A stretch of DNA of 38,269 bases from Mycobacterium sp. WUMAC-067 (GTDB lineage: Bacteria; Actinomycetota; Actinomycetes; Mycobacteriales; Mycobacteriaceae): assembly GCF_020217485.1 (NCBI RefSeq), contig NZ_JAEKMI010000042.1, forward strand, positions 1 through 38,269, given 5' to 3'. The translations under genes and the position numbers were made by a program. Below, piece after piece: positions 1 through 12,100 of the stretch; positions within the stretch are counted from its first letter, which is position 1, and each line of letters starts with the position of its first letter. A model generated the notes under the pieces. That model had not been told where the DNA came from. It worked only from the letters and a program-made list of their open reading frames with translations, and searched no databases.

Positions 1-1
1 C

Positions 2-140
2 GTCGACGACTCCTTCTTCGACCTCGGCGGCGACTCGCTGTCGGCGATGCGCCTGATCGCGGCCGTGAATACCGGTCTGAATGCCGGGGTTTCGGTGCGG
101 GCGTTGTTCGAGGCGCCCACGGTGGCGCAGTTGGCCCCGC
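2..140 (+). other. NRPS carrier domain T0 (C-terminal part)
   Basis: The window opens inside a carrier domain reading DDSFFDLGGDSLSAM, with the phosphopantetheine serine codon at 35-37. It is followed directly by an LCL-type condensation domain, so T0 donates the upstream acyl or aminoacyl group to module 1. Whether T0 belongs to a full amino-acid module or to a lipid-loading segment cannot be seen. Confidence 0.85.
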
Positions 141-3100
141 GCCTCGACGGCGGCGCGCAGCGGCTGTCGCGGGTGGTGGCGGGCGAGCGGCCGGCGGTGG
201 TGCCGTTGTCGTTTGCGCAGTCGCGGTTGTGGTTCATCGATCAGCTGCAGGGGCCCTCGCCGATGTACAACATGGCGGCCGCGCTGCGGCTGCGCGGGCC
301 GCTGGACACCGGCGCGCTGCGTGCCGCGCTCATCGACGTGGTGGCCCGCCACGAGAGTTTGCGCACGGTGTTTGCCGTGTCCGACGGGACGCCACAGCAG
401 GTGGTGATACCCGCCGAGGGGGTCGATATCGGGTGGGACTTGATAGATGCCGCCGGCTGGTCGCCGGCACAGGTAAAGGAGGCCGTTGATGCCGCAGCCG
501 GTTATGCATTTGATCTGTCAGCCGAAATACCCTTTCAGGCACAACTTTTCCAACTCGCCGAAGACGAGCATGTGCTGGTGGCGGTGGTCCATCATATTGC
601 TGCGGATGGTTGGTCGCTGAATCCTCTGGTACACGACCTCGGCGTCGCCTACGCCGGCCGCTGCGCCGGACGGGCACCGCAATGGTCGCCGCTGGCGGTG
701 CAGTACGTGGACTACACGCTGTGGCAGCGAGCCCAATTCGGTGACCTCGACGACCCGGGCAGCCCCATCGTCGGGCAGCTCGCGTATTGGGAGCGGACCC
801 TGGCGGGGCTGCCCGAGCGGGTCGAGTTGCCGACGGACCGGCCGTACCCGTCGGTGGCCGATTACCGCGGCGCCAGCGTGGACATCGACTGGCCGGCCGA
901 GTTGCAGCAACACATCCGCGCGGTGGCGCGGGCGCACCACGCCACCGATTTCATGGTGGTGCAGGCGGCCCTGGCGGTGCTGCTAAGCAAGATCACCGCG
1001 ACTTCCGATGTGGCGGTGGGCTTTCCGATCGCCGGGCGGCGCGATCCCGCTTTGGACGAGCTGGTGGGCTTCTTCGTCAACACGTTGGTGCTGCGGGTCG
1101 ATCTGGCCGGCGATCCCAGCGTTGCCGACGTCTTGGCCCGGGTGCGACGGCGCAGCCTGGAGGCCTACGAAAATCAGGACGTGCCGTTCGAGGTGCTGGT
1201 GGAGCGGCTCAACCCCACTCGCTCCCTGACGCATCATCCGCTGACGCAGGTGATGTTGGCCTGGCAGGGCAACGATCCCGCCGAGCTGAACCTGGGTGAG
1301 CTGCAGATCACCGCAGTCCCGGTCCAGACCCGCACCGCGCGTACGGATTTGACGTTCTCCCTGTTCGAGCGCTGGAGCGGAGACGGCCGCCCCGCGGGGA
1401 TCGGCGGCACCGTCGAGTTCCGCACCGACCTGTTCGACGTCGCAACCGTTCACACGCTGACCGAACGGTTGCGGCGGGTGTTGGTCGCCGTGACCGCCGA
1501 CCCGGGCCGCAGACTCTCTTCGATCGACGTGCTTGACGACGACGAGCGCGCCCAACTCGACGAGTGGGGCAACCGTTCGGCGTCGGGCCGGGCGGCGCCG
1601 GGAGCGTCGATTCCGGCGCTCTTCGGCGCGTGGGTAAAGCGGGTGCCGCACGCGGTGGCGATCAGTTGCGGCGGACGTTCGTGGACCTATGAGCACGTGG
1701 AATCGGACGCGAACCGACTGGCGCACCTGCTGATTGGGCGGGGCGTGCGCCGGGGCCACCGCGTGGGCGTGTTGCTGGAGCGCTCGCCCGAGGCCGTGAT
1801 CGCGATCCTGGGGGTGCTGAAGACGGGCGCGGCCTACGTGCCGATGGACCCGGCGGTGCCGACGGCGCGGATCGGCTTCATGGTCGCCGACGCCGGCATG
1901 CGCGTCGTGGTGACCAGCGGCGAGTTGCGTTCTCGGCTGGGCGAATTCGGCGGGGTCGTCGTCGAGGTCGACGACCCGGGCCTGGCGGCCCATCCGGCGA
2001 CGGCGGTGACCGGCGTGGGCCCGGCGGCCGACGACATCGCGCACGTCATCTACACCTCGGGCACCACGGGCACGCCCAAGGGGGTGGCGGTCAGTCACGC
2101 GAACGTGACGCAGCTGTTCGGCTCACTGGACGCCGGAGTGGAACTGGGGCCGGAACAAGTATGGAGCCAGTGCCATTCGCTGGCGTTCGACTTCTCGGTG
2201 TGGGAGATCTGGGGGGCGCTGCTGCACGGCGGCCGCCTGGTGGTGGTGCCCGATTCCGTGGCCCGTTCGCCGGAAGAGTTGCACGCCACGCTGATCGGCG
2301 AGCGCGTCACGGTGTTGACGCAGACGCCGACGGCGCTGGGGATGCTGTCGCCGCAGGGCCTGGAGGCGGTCACGCTGGTGGTGGGGGCCGAGCCGTGTCC
2401 GGGAGAGCTGGTGGATCGCTGGGCGCCCGGCCGGGTGATGCTCAACGTGTACGGCCCGACGGAGACCACCATGTGGGTGTCGCACAGTGCGCCCCTGACG
2501 GCGGGGCCGGCGCGGTCCGAGCCACCGGCGATCGGGTCGCCGGTGGCCGGGGCGGCGCTTTTCGTGCTGGACGCGTGCTTGCGTCCGGTACCTGCCGGGG
2601 TGGTGGGGGAGTTGTACGTGGCCGGCGCCGGGGTGGGCGCCGGCTATCTGGGCCGGGCGGGCCTGACCGCGTCACGTTTTGTGGCGTGCCCGTTCGGCGG
2701 GCGCGGGACGCGCATGTATCGCACCGGCGACATGGTCCGGTGGAGCGGCTCTAGTTTCGGCGACGGGCAGTTGCACTACGTGGGCCGCGCCGATGAGCAG
2801 GTCAAGGTTCGGGGCTATCGCATCGAGCTGGGCGAAATCCGCTCTGCGCTGGCCGAATTGGAGGGCATTGAGCAAGCCGCGGTGATTGCCCGCGAGGATC
2901 GTGCCGGCGAGAAGCGCCTCGTCGGCTATGTGACCGGAGCCGCTGACCCCGCCGATATTCGGGCCCGGTTGGGTCAGCGGCTCCCCACCTACATGGTGCC
3001 GTCGGCGGTGGTGGTGCTCGACGCAATGCCGTTGACGGTCAACGGCAAGCTCGACACCCGCGCCCTGCCCGTGCCGGAGTACCGGGACGTCGACCGCTAC

Positions 3101-6100
3101 CGCGCGCCGGACGACGCGCTCCAGGAGGCCCTGGCCGGCATCTACGCCCGGGTGCTCGGCGTCGAACGCGTCGGGGTCGACGACTCCTTCTTCGACCTCG
3201 GCGGCGACTCCTTGTCCGCGATGCGTCTGATCACCGCGGTCAACGCCGACCTGGACGCCGGGCTGACGGTCCGATCCGTCTTCGAGGCCCCCACCGTCGC
3301 GCAGTTGGCGACGCGGGTCGAGGCGGGCGCCCGTCGGGCCGGAGGGTTGGTGGCCGGCGAGCGGCCGGCGCTGGTGCCATTGTCGTTCGCCCAGTCCCGC
3401 CTGTGGTTCATCGAACAGCTGCAGGGGCCGTCGCCGGTGTACAACATGGCGGTCGCCCTGCGGCTGCGCGGGCGCCTGGACACCGACGCGATGGGGGCCG
3501 CGCTGGACGACGTGGTGGCCCGCCACGAAAGCCTGCGGACGCTCTTCCCCGCGCCCGACGGCGCCCCCCACCAGGTGGTGGTGCCCGCCGAGCGGGCCGA
3601 CGTCAACTGGCAGGTCGTCGACGCGACGCGGTGGCCCGCGTCCTGGCTGGCGGAGGCCACCCAGGACGCGGCGCGCTACACCTTCGACCTCGCCACCGAA
3701 ATCCCGGTGCGGGCATGGCTTTTCCACACCGGCGAGGACGAACACGTGTTGGTGGCCGTGGTCCATCACATCGCCGCGGACGGATGGTCGCTGACGCCGC
3801 TGGTGCGCGACCTGGGGGCGGCCTACGCCAGCCGGTGTGCAGGGCGGCCCCCGGAGTGGTCGCCGCTGCCGGTGCAGTACGTCGATTACACGCTGTGGCA
3901 ACGCGCCCAATTCGGCGACCTCGACGACCCCGACAGCCCGATCGCGGCGCAACTGAACTACTGGGAGCGGGCCCTGGCCGGGCTTCCGGAACGCGTTGAG
4001 CTGCCCACGGATCGGCCCTATCCGCTGGTGGCCGACTATCGCGGGTCCAGTGTCGACGTGCAGTGGCCGGCCGCCCTGCAGCACCAGGTCGCCCAGCTCG
4101 CGCGGGCACACAACGCAACGAGTTTCATGGTCGTGCAGGCGGCCCTGGCGGTGCTGTTGTCCGCCTTGAGCGCGAGTTCCGATGTGGCCGTGGGGTTCCC
4201 GATCGCCGGGCGGCGCGACCCGGCCCTGGACGAGGTGGTCGGGTTCTTCGTCAACACCCTGGTCCTGCGGGTCGACCTCAGCGGCGAACCCAGCGTCACC
4301 GAGCTGCTGGCCCGGGTGCGACGGCGCAGCCTGGACGCCTACGAACACCAGGACGTGCCGTTCGAGGTGCTGGTGGAACGGCTCAACCCCACCCGCACCA
4401 TGGCGCATCATCCGCTGGTGCAGGTCATGCTGGCCTGGCAGAACAACGATCCCGTCGACATGAGCCTCGGCGACGTGCGGGTGACGCCGCTGCCGCTGGA
4501 AACCCAGGTGGCCCGCATGGATTTGGTGTGGTCGCTGGCCGAACAGTGGGACGAGGACGGCGAGCCCGCCGGCATCGGCGGAACGGTGGAATTCCGCACC
4601 GACGTCTTCGACGCGGCCAGCATCGAGACGCTCGTCGCGCGGTTGCGGCAGGTGTTGGCCGCCATGACCGCCGACCCCGCCCGACCGCTGTCATCGATCG
4701 ACGTGCTGGGCGCCGACGAGCACGCGCGTCTCGACGCGATGGGCAACCGCGCCGTGCTGAGCCGTCCCGCCACCGGACGCGCGTCGATTCCGGCGTTGTT
4801 CGCCGCGCAGGTCGCGCGGGCGCCCGACGCGGTCGCGATCACCTGCGGCGCGCGGTCGTGGACCTACCGCGAACTGTACGAAACCACAAACCGGTTGGCG
4901 CACACGCTGATTGACCGTGGTGCGGGCCCGGGCCAGCGGGTGGCGGTGGTGCTCCCACGGTCGGCCGAGGCGATCGTGGCGATCCTGGCGGTGCTCAAGA
5001 CCGGGGCGGCCTATGTGCCGATCGACCCGGCGCTGCCGGCCGCCCGCATCGACTTCATGCTCACCGACGCCGCGCCGATCGCGGCGATCAGCACGACCGA
5101 ACTCCGCCCCCGGCTACGCAATCCCGAACTCGTCATCGATGTCGACGACCCCGCCGTGGCCACCCAACCCGCCACCGGGTTGCCGGACCCGTCGCCCGAC
5201 GACATCGCGTACGTCATCTACACCTCCGGAACCACCGGTGCGCCCAAGGGGGTGGCGGTCACGCACCACAACGTCACCCAACTGTTGCGGTCGGTCGACG
5301 CCCAACTGGGCCTGGGGCAGGTGTGGAGCCACTGTCACTCCCTGGCCTTCGACTTCTCGGTCTGGGAAATCTTCGGCGCACTGCTGCGCGGCGGGCGCCT
5401 GGTCGTCGTACCCGACGACATCGTCCGCTCGCCGGAAGACCTGCACGCCTTGCTGATTGCCGAACGCGTCACCGTGTTGAGCCAGACCCCCTCGGCGGTG
5501 GCGGCGCTCTCGCCGCACGGACTGGAATCGGTGGCGCTGGTCGTCGGCGGTGAGCCGTGCCCGGTCGAGGTGATGGATCGGTGGGCCCCCGGGCGGGTGA
5601 TGGTCAATCAATACGGACCCACCGAGACCACGATGTATGCGGCCATGACGGCGCCGCTGACGGCGGGCCGCGCTCCGGTGCCGATCGGTTCGCCGGTGCC
5701 CGGGGCCGCCCTGTTCGTGTTGGATCCGTGGTTGCGCGCGGTGCCGCCCGGCGTGGTCGGTGAGCTCTACATCGCCGGCCGCGGCGTCGCCGCGGGTTAT
5801 CTGGGCCGGGCGGCGTTGACGGCGTCGCGGTTCGTGGCGTGTCCGTTTGGCGGGAACGGGACCCGGATGTATCGCACCGGGGACGTGGTGCGGTGGGGCG
5901 ACGATGGTCAGCTGGAGTACCTCGGGCGCGCGGACGAGCAGGTCAAGATTCGCGGGCACCGCGTCGAGCTGGGCGAAATCCGTTCCGCGCTGGCCGAATT
6001 GGACGGCGTCGAGCAGGCCGTGGTGGTCGCCCGTGGTGACCACGCCGCGGCGCGGCTGGTGGGCTATGTGACCGGTGCGGTCGACCCGTCCGGGCTACGG

Positions 6101-9100
6101 GCGCGGCTCGCCGAGCGGCTGCCGTCCTACATGGTCCCGTCGGCGGTGGTGGCGCTGGACGCGTTGCCGTTGACGGCCAACGGCAAGCTCGACACTCGCG
6201 CCCTGCCGGAACCGGAATACCCGGTGAGCCGGTACCGGGCGCCGTCCGACGCGATCGAGGAGATCCTGGCCGGCATCTACGCGCAGGTGCTGGGCGTGGA
6301 GCGCGTCGGTGTGGATGATTCGTTCTTCGACCTGGGTGGGGACAGCATCCTGTCGATGCAGGTGGTGTCCCGGGCGCGGGCGGCCGGCGTAATGTGCCGT
6401 CCCCGAGATGTTTTCGTCGAGCAGACGGTGGCGGGGCTGGCGCGGGTCGTCACGCTGGCCACCGGCGAGGACGACGTCGTCGACGAGGGGACCGGGCCGG
6501 TGGTGGCGACCCCGATCATGCGGTGGCTGCAGGACATCGACGGGCCGGTCGAGCAGTTCAACCAGACCATGGTGCTGGCCGCGCCCGCCGGGGTGAGCCA
6601 GGCCGATGTCGTGGCGGTGCTGCAGGCGTTGCTGGATCGCCATCCGATGCTGCGGCTCTGCGTCGACGACGACGGTGCCGGCGGCTGGGACTTGCACGTT
6701 CCTGAGCCGGGTGCGGTGGATGCCCGGGCCTGCCTGCGCGCCGTCGACGTGCTCTCGGAGGCAGCGCTGATGCGGGCCCGGTCGCGGCTGAACCCGGACG
6801 CCGGCGTGATGCTGTGCGCGGTATGGGCAAGCGCGACAAACCAATTAGCGTTGATCGTCCACCACCTGGCCGTCGACGGCGTGTCGTGGCGGACCCTGAT
6901 CGAGGACCTCAACATCGCCTGGGCCCAACATCACCGCGGCCAGCCCATCGAGCTGCCCGCGCCGGGCACCTCGTTCGCCCGCTGGTCGTCGCTGCTGGCC
7001 GAGCACGCGAAGGACGCGGCGGTGACCGAGCAGGCGGACGCGTGGCGACGGATCGCCGAGACGCCGCCCGCGCTGCCGCCCGCCCAGCCGTGGGACACGT
7101 ACGAGTCGGCCGGGCAGTTGTCGGCGTCGCTGGACGCAGAGACGACCCGCCAGCTGCTGGGAGAGGTGCCCGCCGCGTTTCACGCCGGGGTGCAGGACAT
7201 CTTGCTGATCGCCTTCGGCCTGGCGTTCACCGAGTTCCTGGGGTCCGTGGGGACCGTGACGCCGATCGGCATCGACGTCGAGGGTCACGGCCGCAGCGAG
7301 GAGCTGGCCCCGCACGCGGACCTGTCGCGCACCGTGGGGTGGTTCACCGCGAAGTACCCCGTCGCCCTGAACGTCCACGGGCTGGACTGGGCCCGCGTCG
7401 TCGCGGGCGAGGCCGCGCTGGGCGCGGCGATCAAGGACGCCAAGGAGCAACTGCGCGCCCAGCCCGACGGCCTCACCTACGGGCTGTTGCGTTACCTGAA
7501 TCCCGAAGTGGGCCTGGGCGTCCCGGACCCGGCCATCGGGTTCAACTACCTGGGCCGCCTCGGCGCAGCGTCCACCGAACTGTCCGACGAGCTATGGCGA
7601 CTCAGCCCGAACAGTCTGGCGCTGAGCGCCGCGACCGCTGCGGTGGCCCTGCCGCTGCCGCACACGCTGGAACTCAACGCCGGCACCATGGACACCGAGG
7701 CTGGCCCGCACCTGCACGCCAACTGGACGTGGGCGTCCTCGGCGCTGACCCACGAACAGGTAAACCTGTTGAGCCAGTTGTGGTTTGACGCGCTGGCCGG
7801 ATTCTGCGCGCACGTGCGCCGTGGCGGCGGCGGGTTGACCCCGTCGGACATCGCCCCGGCACGCCTCACCCAGCAGCAGATCGACGACCTCGAACGGCGC
7901 TACGACGTCGCCGATGTCTTGCCGCTGACCCCGCTGCAGCAGGGACTGCTCTTTCATTCGACGACGCAACCCGACGGTGACGTGTACGCCGTCCAGCTGA
8001 ACATCACGCTGCGCGGCGCGCTCGACCCGCAGCGGCTGCACCGCGCCGTGCAGATGGTCGTCGCCCGCCACCCCAACCTCGCGGCCCGGTTCTGTTCCGA
8101 CTTCGGCGACCCGGTGCAGATCATCCCGGCGGACCCCGAAATCGCCTACCGGAAAGTCGAACTCGACGGCGGTGACATCGACGACCAAGTCCGGCGGATC
8201 TCCGCTTCGGAACGCGCCGCGCTGCGAGACCTCGCCGGCCAACCGCCCTTGCGGGCCACGCTGGTGCGCACCGCGGACGACGAGTTCCGGTTCGTGCTCA
8301 CCGTCCACCACATCGTGATGGACGGCTGGTCGCTCCCGATCCTGCTGCAAGAAATCTTCGCCGGCTATCACGGGTCCCGGCTACCCGCGCCGGCGCCCTA
8401 CCGCCGCTTCGTCACCTGGCTCGCGCAGCGCGACGCCGCGGCCGCCCGCGCGGCCTGGCGCGCGCTGCTCGACGGTTTCGATACCCCCACCCTGGTGGCG
8501 CCGCCGGGCCGCGCAGAACTCGGGCCGCGGGGAGTCGCCGTCGTGCAGCTCTCCGCCGAAACTACCGGTGCGCTCGGCGAACTCGCCCGCTCCCGTCGCA
8601 CCACGCTGAACACCGTGCTGCAGGCCGCCTGGGCGCAGCTGCTGATGTCGCTCACCGGCCGGCGCGACGTCGCCTTCGGCACCGCGGTGTCCGGCCGGCC
8701 GGCCGACCTGCCCGGCGCCGAATCCATGGTGGGCCTGCTGATCAACACCGTGCCGGTGCGCGCCCACGCCACCGCCGCGACGACCGTCGCCGAATTTCTG
8801 GACCGGTTGCAGCGCGCCCACAACGACACCGTGGAGCACCAGCACCTGGCGCTGAACGACATCCACCGCAGCACCGGGCACGACCAGCTCTTCGACACGT
8901 TGCTGGTGTACGAGAACTATCCGATCAACGCCGCGGCGCTCTCGGCGGCCGAGGACTTGACCGCCACCGAATTCACCAGCCACGACTACAATCACTACCC
9001 GCTGTCGCTGCAAGCCATGCCGGGCGACGAATTGCGCCTGCGCATCGAGTTCGACACCGACGTGTTCGACCCGGCCGCCGCCGACGCCCTGCTCGAGCGG

Positions 9101-12100
9101 TTGCACCGGCTCCTTGCGGCCATGCCCACCGATCCGGCCCGCCGGTTGCTGGCACTGGATCTGCTCGACGCGCCGGAGCATGCCCGGCTACACCTGTGGG
9201 GCAACCGGGCGGTGCTGACCGAGCGACCGCGCGCCCCGCTATCGCTGCCGGCCGTGTTCGCCGCGCAAGTGGCCCGCGTTCCCGAGGCGGGAGCGGTCAC
9301 CTTCGAGGGCCGCTCGATGACATACCGCGAACTCGACGAGGCATCGAATCGACTGGCGCACACGCTGATCGAGCGCGGGGCCGCGCCGGGGGAGTGCGTG
9401 GCGCTGCTGTTCCCCCGCTCGGCCGAGGCCATCGTGGCGATCCTCGCGGTGCTCAAGACGGGGGCGGCCTACCTGCCGATCGACCCGGCCCTGCCCGCGA
9501 CGCGCATCGAGTTCGTGCTCGGCGACGCCGCCCCGGTGGCCGCGGTCACGACCGCCGACCTGCGGGCCCGGCTGGACGGATTCGACCTACCGGTCATCGA
9601 TGCCGGCGACGCCGCCCGCACCGGCTCCACCGCCCCGTTGCCGACGCCCGCGCCCGAGAACATCGCCTACCTCATCTACACCTCGGGGACGACCGGCGTC
9701 CCGAAAGGCGTTGCGGTCACCCACCATAACGTCACCCAGTTGCTGGAATCCCTGCGCGCGCCGCTGCCCGGGGCGGGGGTGTGGTCGCAATGCCACTCGT
9801 ACGGCTTCGACGTCTCGGTGCAGGAGATCTGGGGCGCGCTGGGCGGCGGTGGCCGGTTGGTGGTGGTGCCCGAGTCGGTGACACGCTCGCCGGACGAGCT
9901 GCACGCCCTGCTGGCCGCCGAGCGGGTCAGCGTGCTGAGCCACACCCCGTCGGCGCTGACCGCGCTGTCACCGCGAAAGCTACACTCGGCGTTGATCATC
10001 GGCGGCGAGCCCTGCCCGGCCGCGCTCGCGGACCAATGGGCCCCGGGCCGGGTGATGATCAACGCCTACGGCCCGACGGAAACCACCGTGGACGCGGTGC
10101 TCAGCACGCCGCTGTCCGCGGGCGTCGGGCCGCCGCCGCTGGGGTCGCCGGTCGCCGGGGCCGCGCTGTTCGTGCTGGACGACTGGCTGCGGCCGGTACC
10201 CGCCGGCGCGATCGGCGAGCTGTACGTGGCGGGGCGCGGCGTCGCGGTCGGGTATGCGCGCCGCGCCGGTTTGACGGCATCGCGGTTCGTCGCCTGCCCG
10301 TTCGGTGCGGCCGGTGCGCGCATGTACCGCACCGGCGACCTGGTGCGCTGGGCACCCGACGGCAAGCTGCACTACGTCACCCGCGCCGACCACCAGGTCA
10401 AAATTCGTGGCCACCGCATCGAACTGGGCGAAATCCACACGGCGCTGGCCGAATTGGACGGGGCCGGGCAGGTCGCCGTGATCGCCCGCGAGGACCAGCC
10501 CGGCGATAAGCGGCTCGTCGGCTACATCACCGGCACCGCCGACCCCGCCGGGCTCCGCACCCTGCTGGCCGAACGGCTACCCGGCCACATGGTGCCGGCC
10601 GCGGTGGTGGCGATCGAGGCATTGCCGCTGACACCCAACGGCAAGCTCGACACCGGCGCCCTGCCGGCACCCGAATACACCGCCGGTCGGTATCGGGCCC
10701 CGTCCACGCCCACCGAGGAGATCTTGGCGGACATCTATGCCCAGGTGCTGGGCCTCGAACGGGTCGGCGTGGACGACTCCTTCTTCGACCTGGGCGGGGA
10801 TTCGCTGTCGGCGATGCGGGTGATCGCGGCGATCAACACCGGGCTCGACGCGCGCCTCGGCGTCCGAACGCTGTTCGAAGCGCGCACGATTGGTCAGCTG
10901 GCCGCGCGCGTCAGCGCAGGCGGCGCCCGCCGCGCCGGCGTGGTGGCAGCCGCCCGGCCGGCGGTGGTGCCGCTGTCGTTCGCACAATCGCGGCTGTGGT
11001 TCATCGATCAGCTGCACGGGCCGTCACCGGTGTACAACATGGCGGCGGCGTTGCGCCTCACCGGACGCCTGGACGTCGGCGCGCTGGGCGCCGCGCTGCG
11101 CGACGTGGTAGCGCGGCACGAGACTCTGCGGACGGTGTTCGCCGCCACCGAGGGCATACCGCAGCAGGTGGTGCTGCCGCCCGACCGGGCCGACGTCACA
11201 TGGCAGACCATCGACGCCACCGACTGGTCACCGGCCCGGCTGGAGGGCGCCATCGGCGACGCGGCCCGGCACACCTTCGAGCTTGCGACCGAAATCCCCT
11301 TGCGGGCAATGCTTTTCCGGGTGGGCGACGAGGAGCACGTGCTGGTGGCCGTGGTACACCACATCGCCGCCGACGGCTGGTCGCTGACCCCGCTGGTCCG
11401 CGACCTGGCCCTCGCCTATGCCAGCCGGACGGCCGGGGACCCCCCGGACTGGGCGCCGCTGCCGGTGCAGTACGTCGACTACACGCTCTGGCAGCGCGCC
11501 CAATTCGGCGACCTGGAAGACCCGGACAGCCCGATCGCCGCCCAGCTGGCGTACTGGGAGGAGGCGCTGGCCGGACTGCCCGAACGGCTGGAGCTGCCCA
11601 CCGACCGCCCGTACCCCGTGGTGGCCGACTACCGCGGCGCCAGCGTGGCCGTGGATTGGCCCGCGGAGTTGCAGCAGGGGGTCCGGGCGGTGGCGAGCGC
11701 ACACAACGCGACGAGTTTCATGGTGGTGCAGGCCGCCCTGGCGGTGCTGCTGGCCAAGATCAGCGCGAGTTCCGATGTGGCCGTGGGTTTCCCGATCGCC
11801 GGCCGGCGCGACCCCGCCCTCGACGACGTCGTCGGCTTCTTCGTCAACACCCTGGTGCTGCGCGTCGACCTCGGCGGTGACCCCTCGACGACCGATCTAC
11901 TGGCCCGGGTGCGCCAACGCAGCCTGGCCGCCTACGAGCATCAGGACGTGCCGTTCGAGGTCCTCGTCGAACGGCTCAACCCCACCCGCAACCTCGCTCA
12001 CCACCCGCTGGTGCAGGTCATGCTGGCCTGGCAGAACGACGAACCCACCGACCTGAGCCTCGGCGATGTGCGCGTCACCGCACTGCCGGCCGACACCCGC

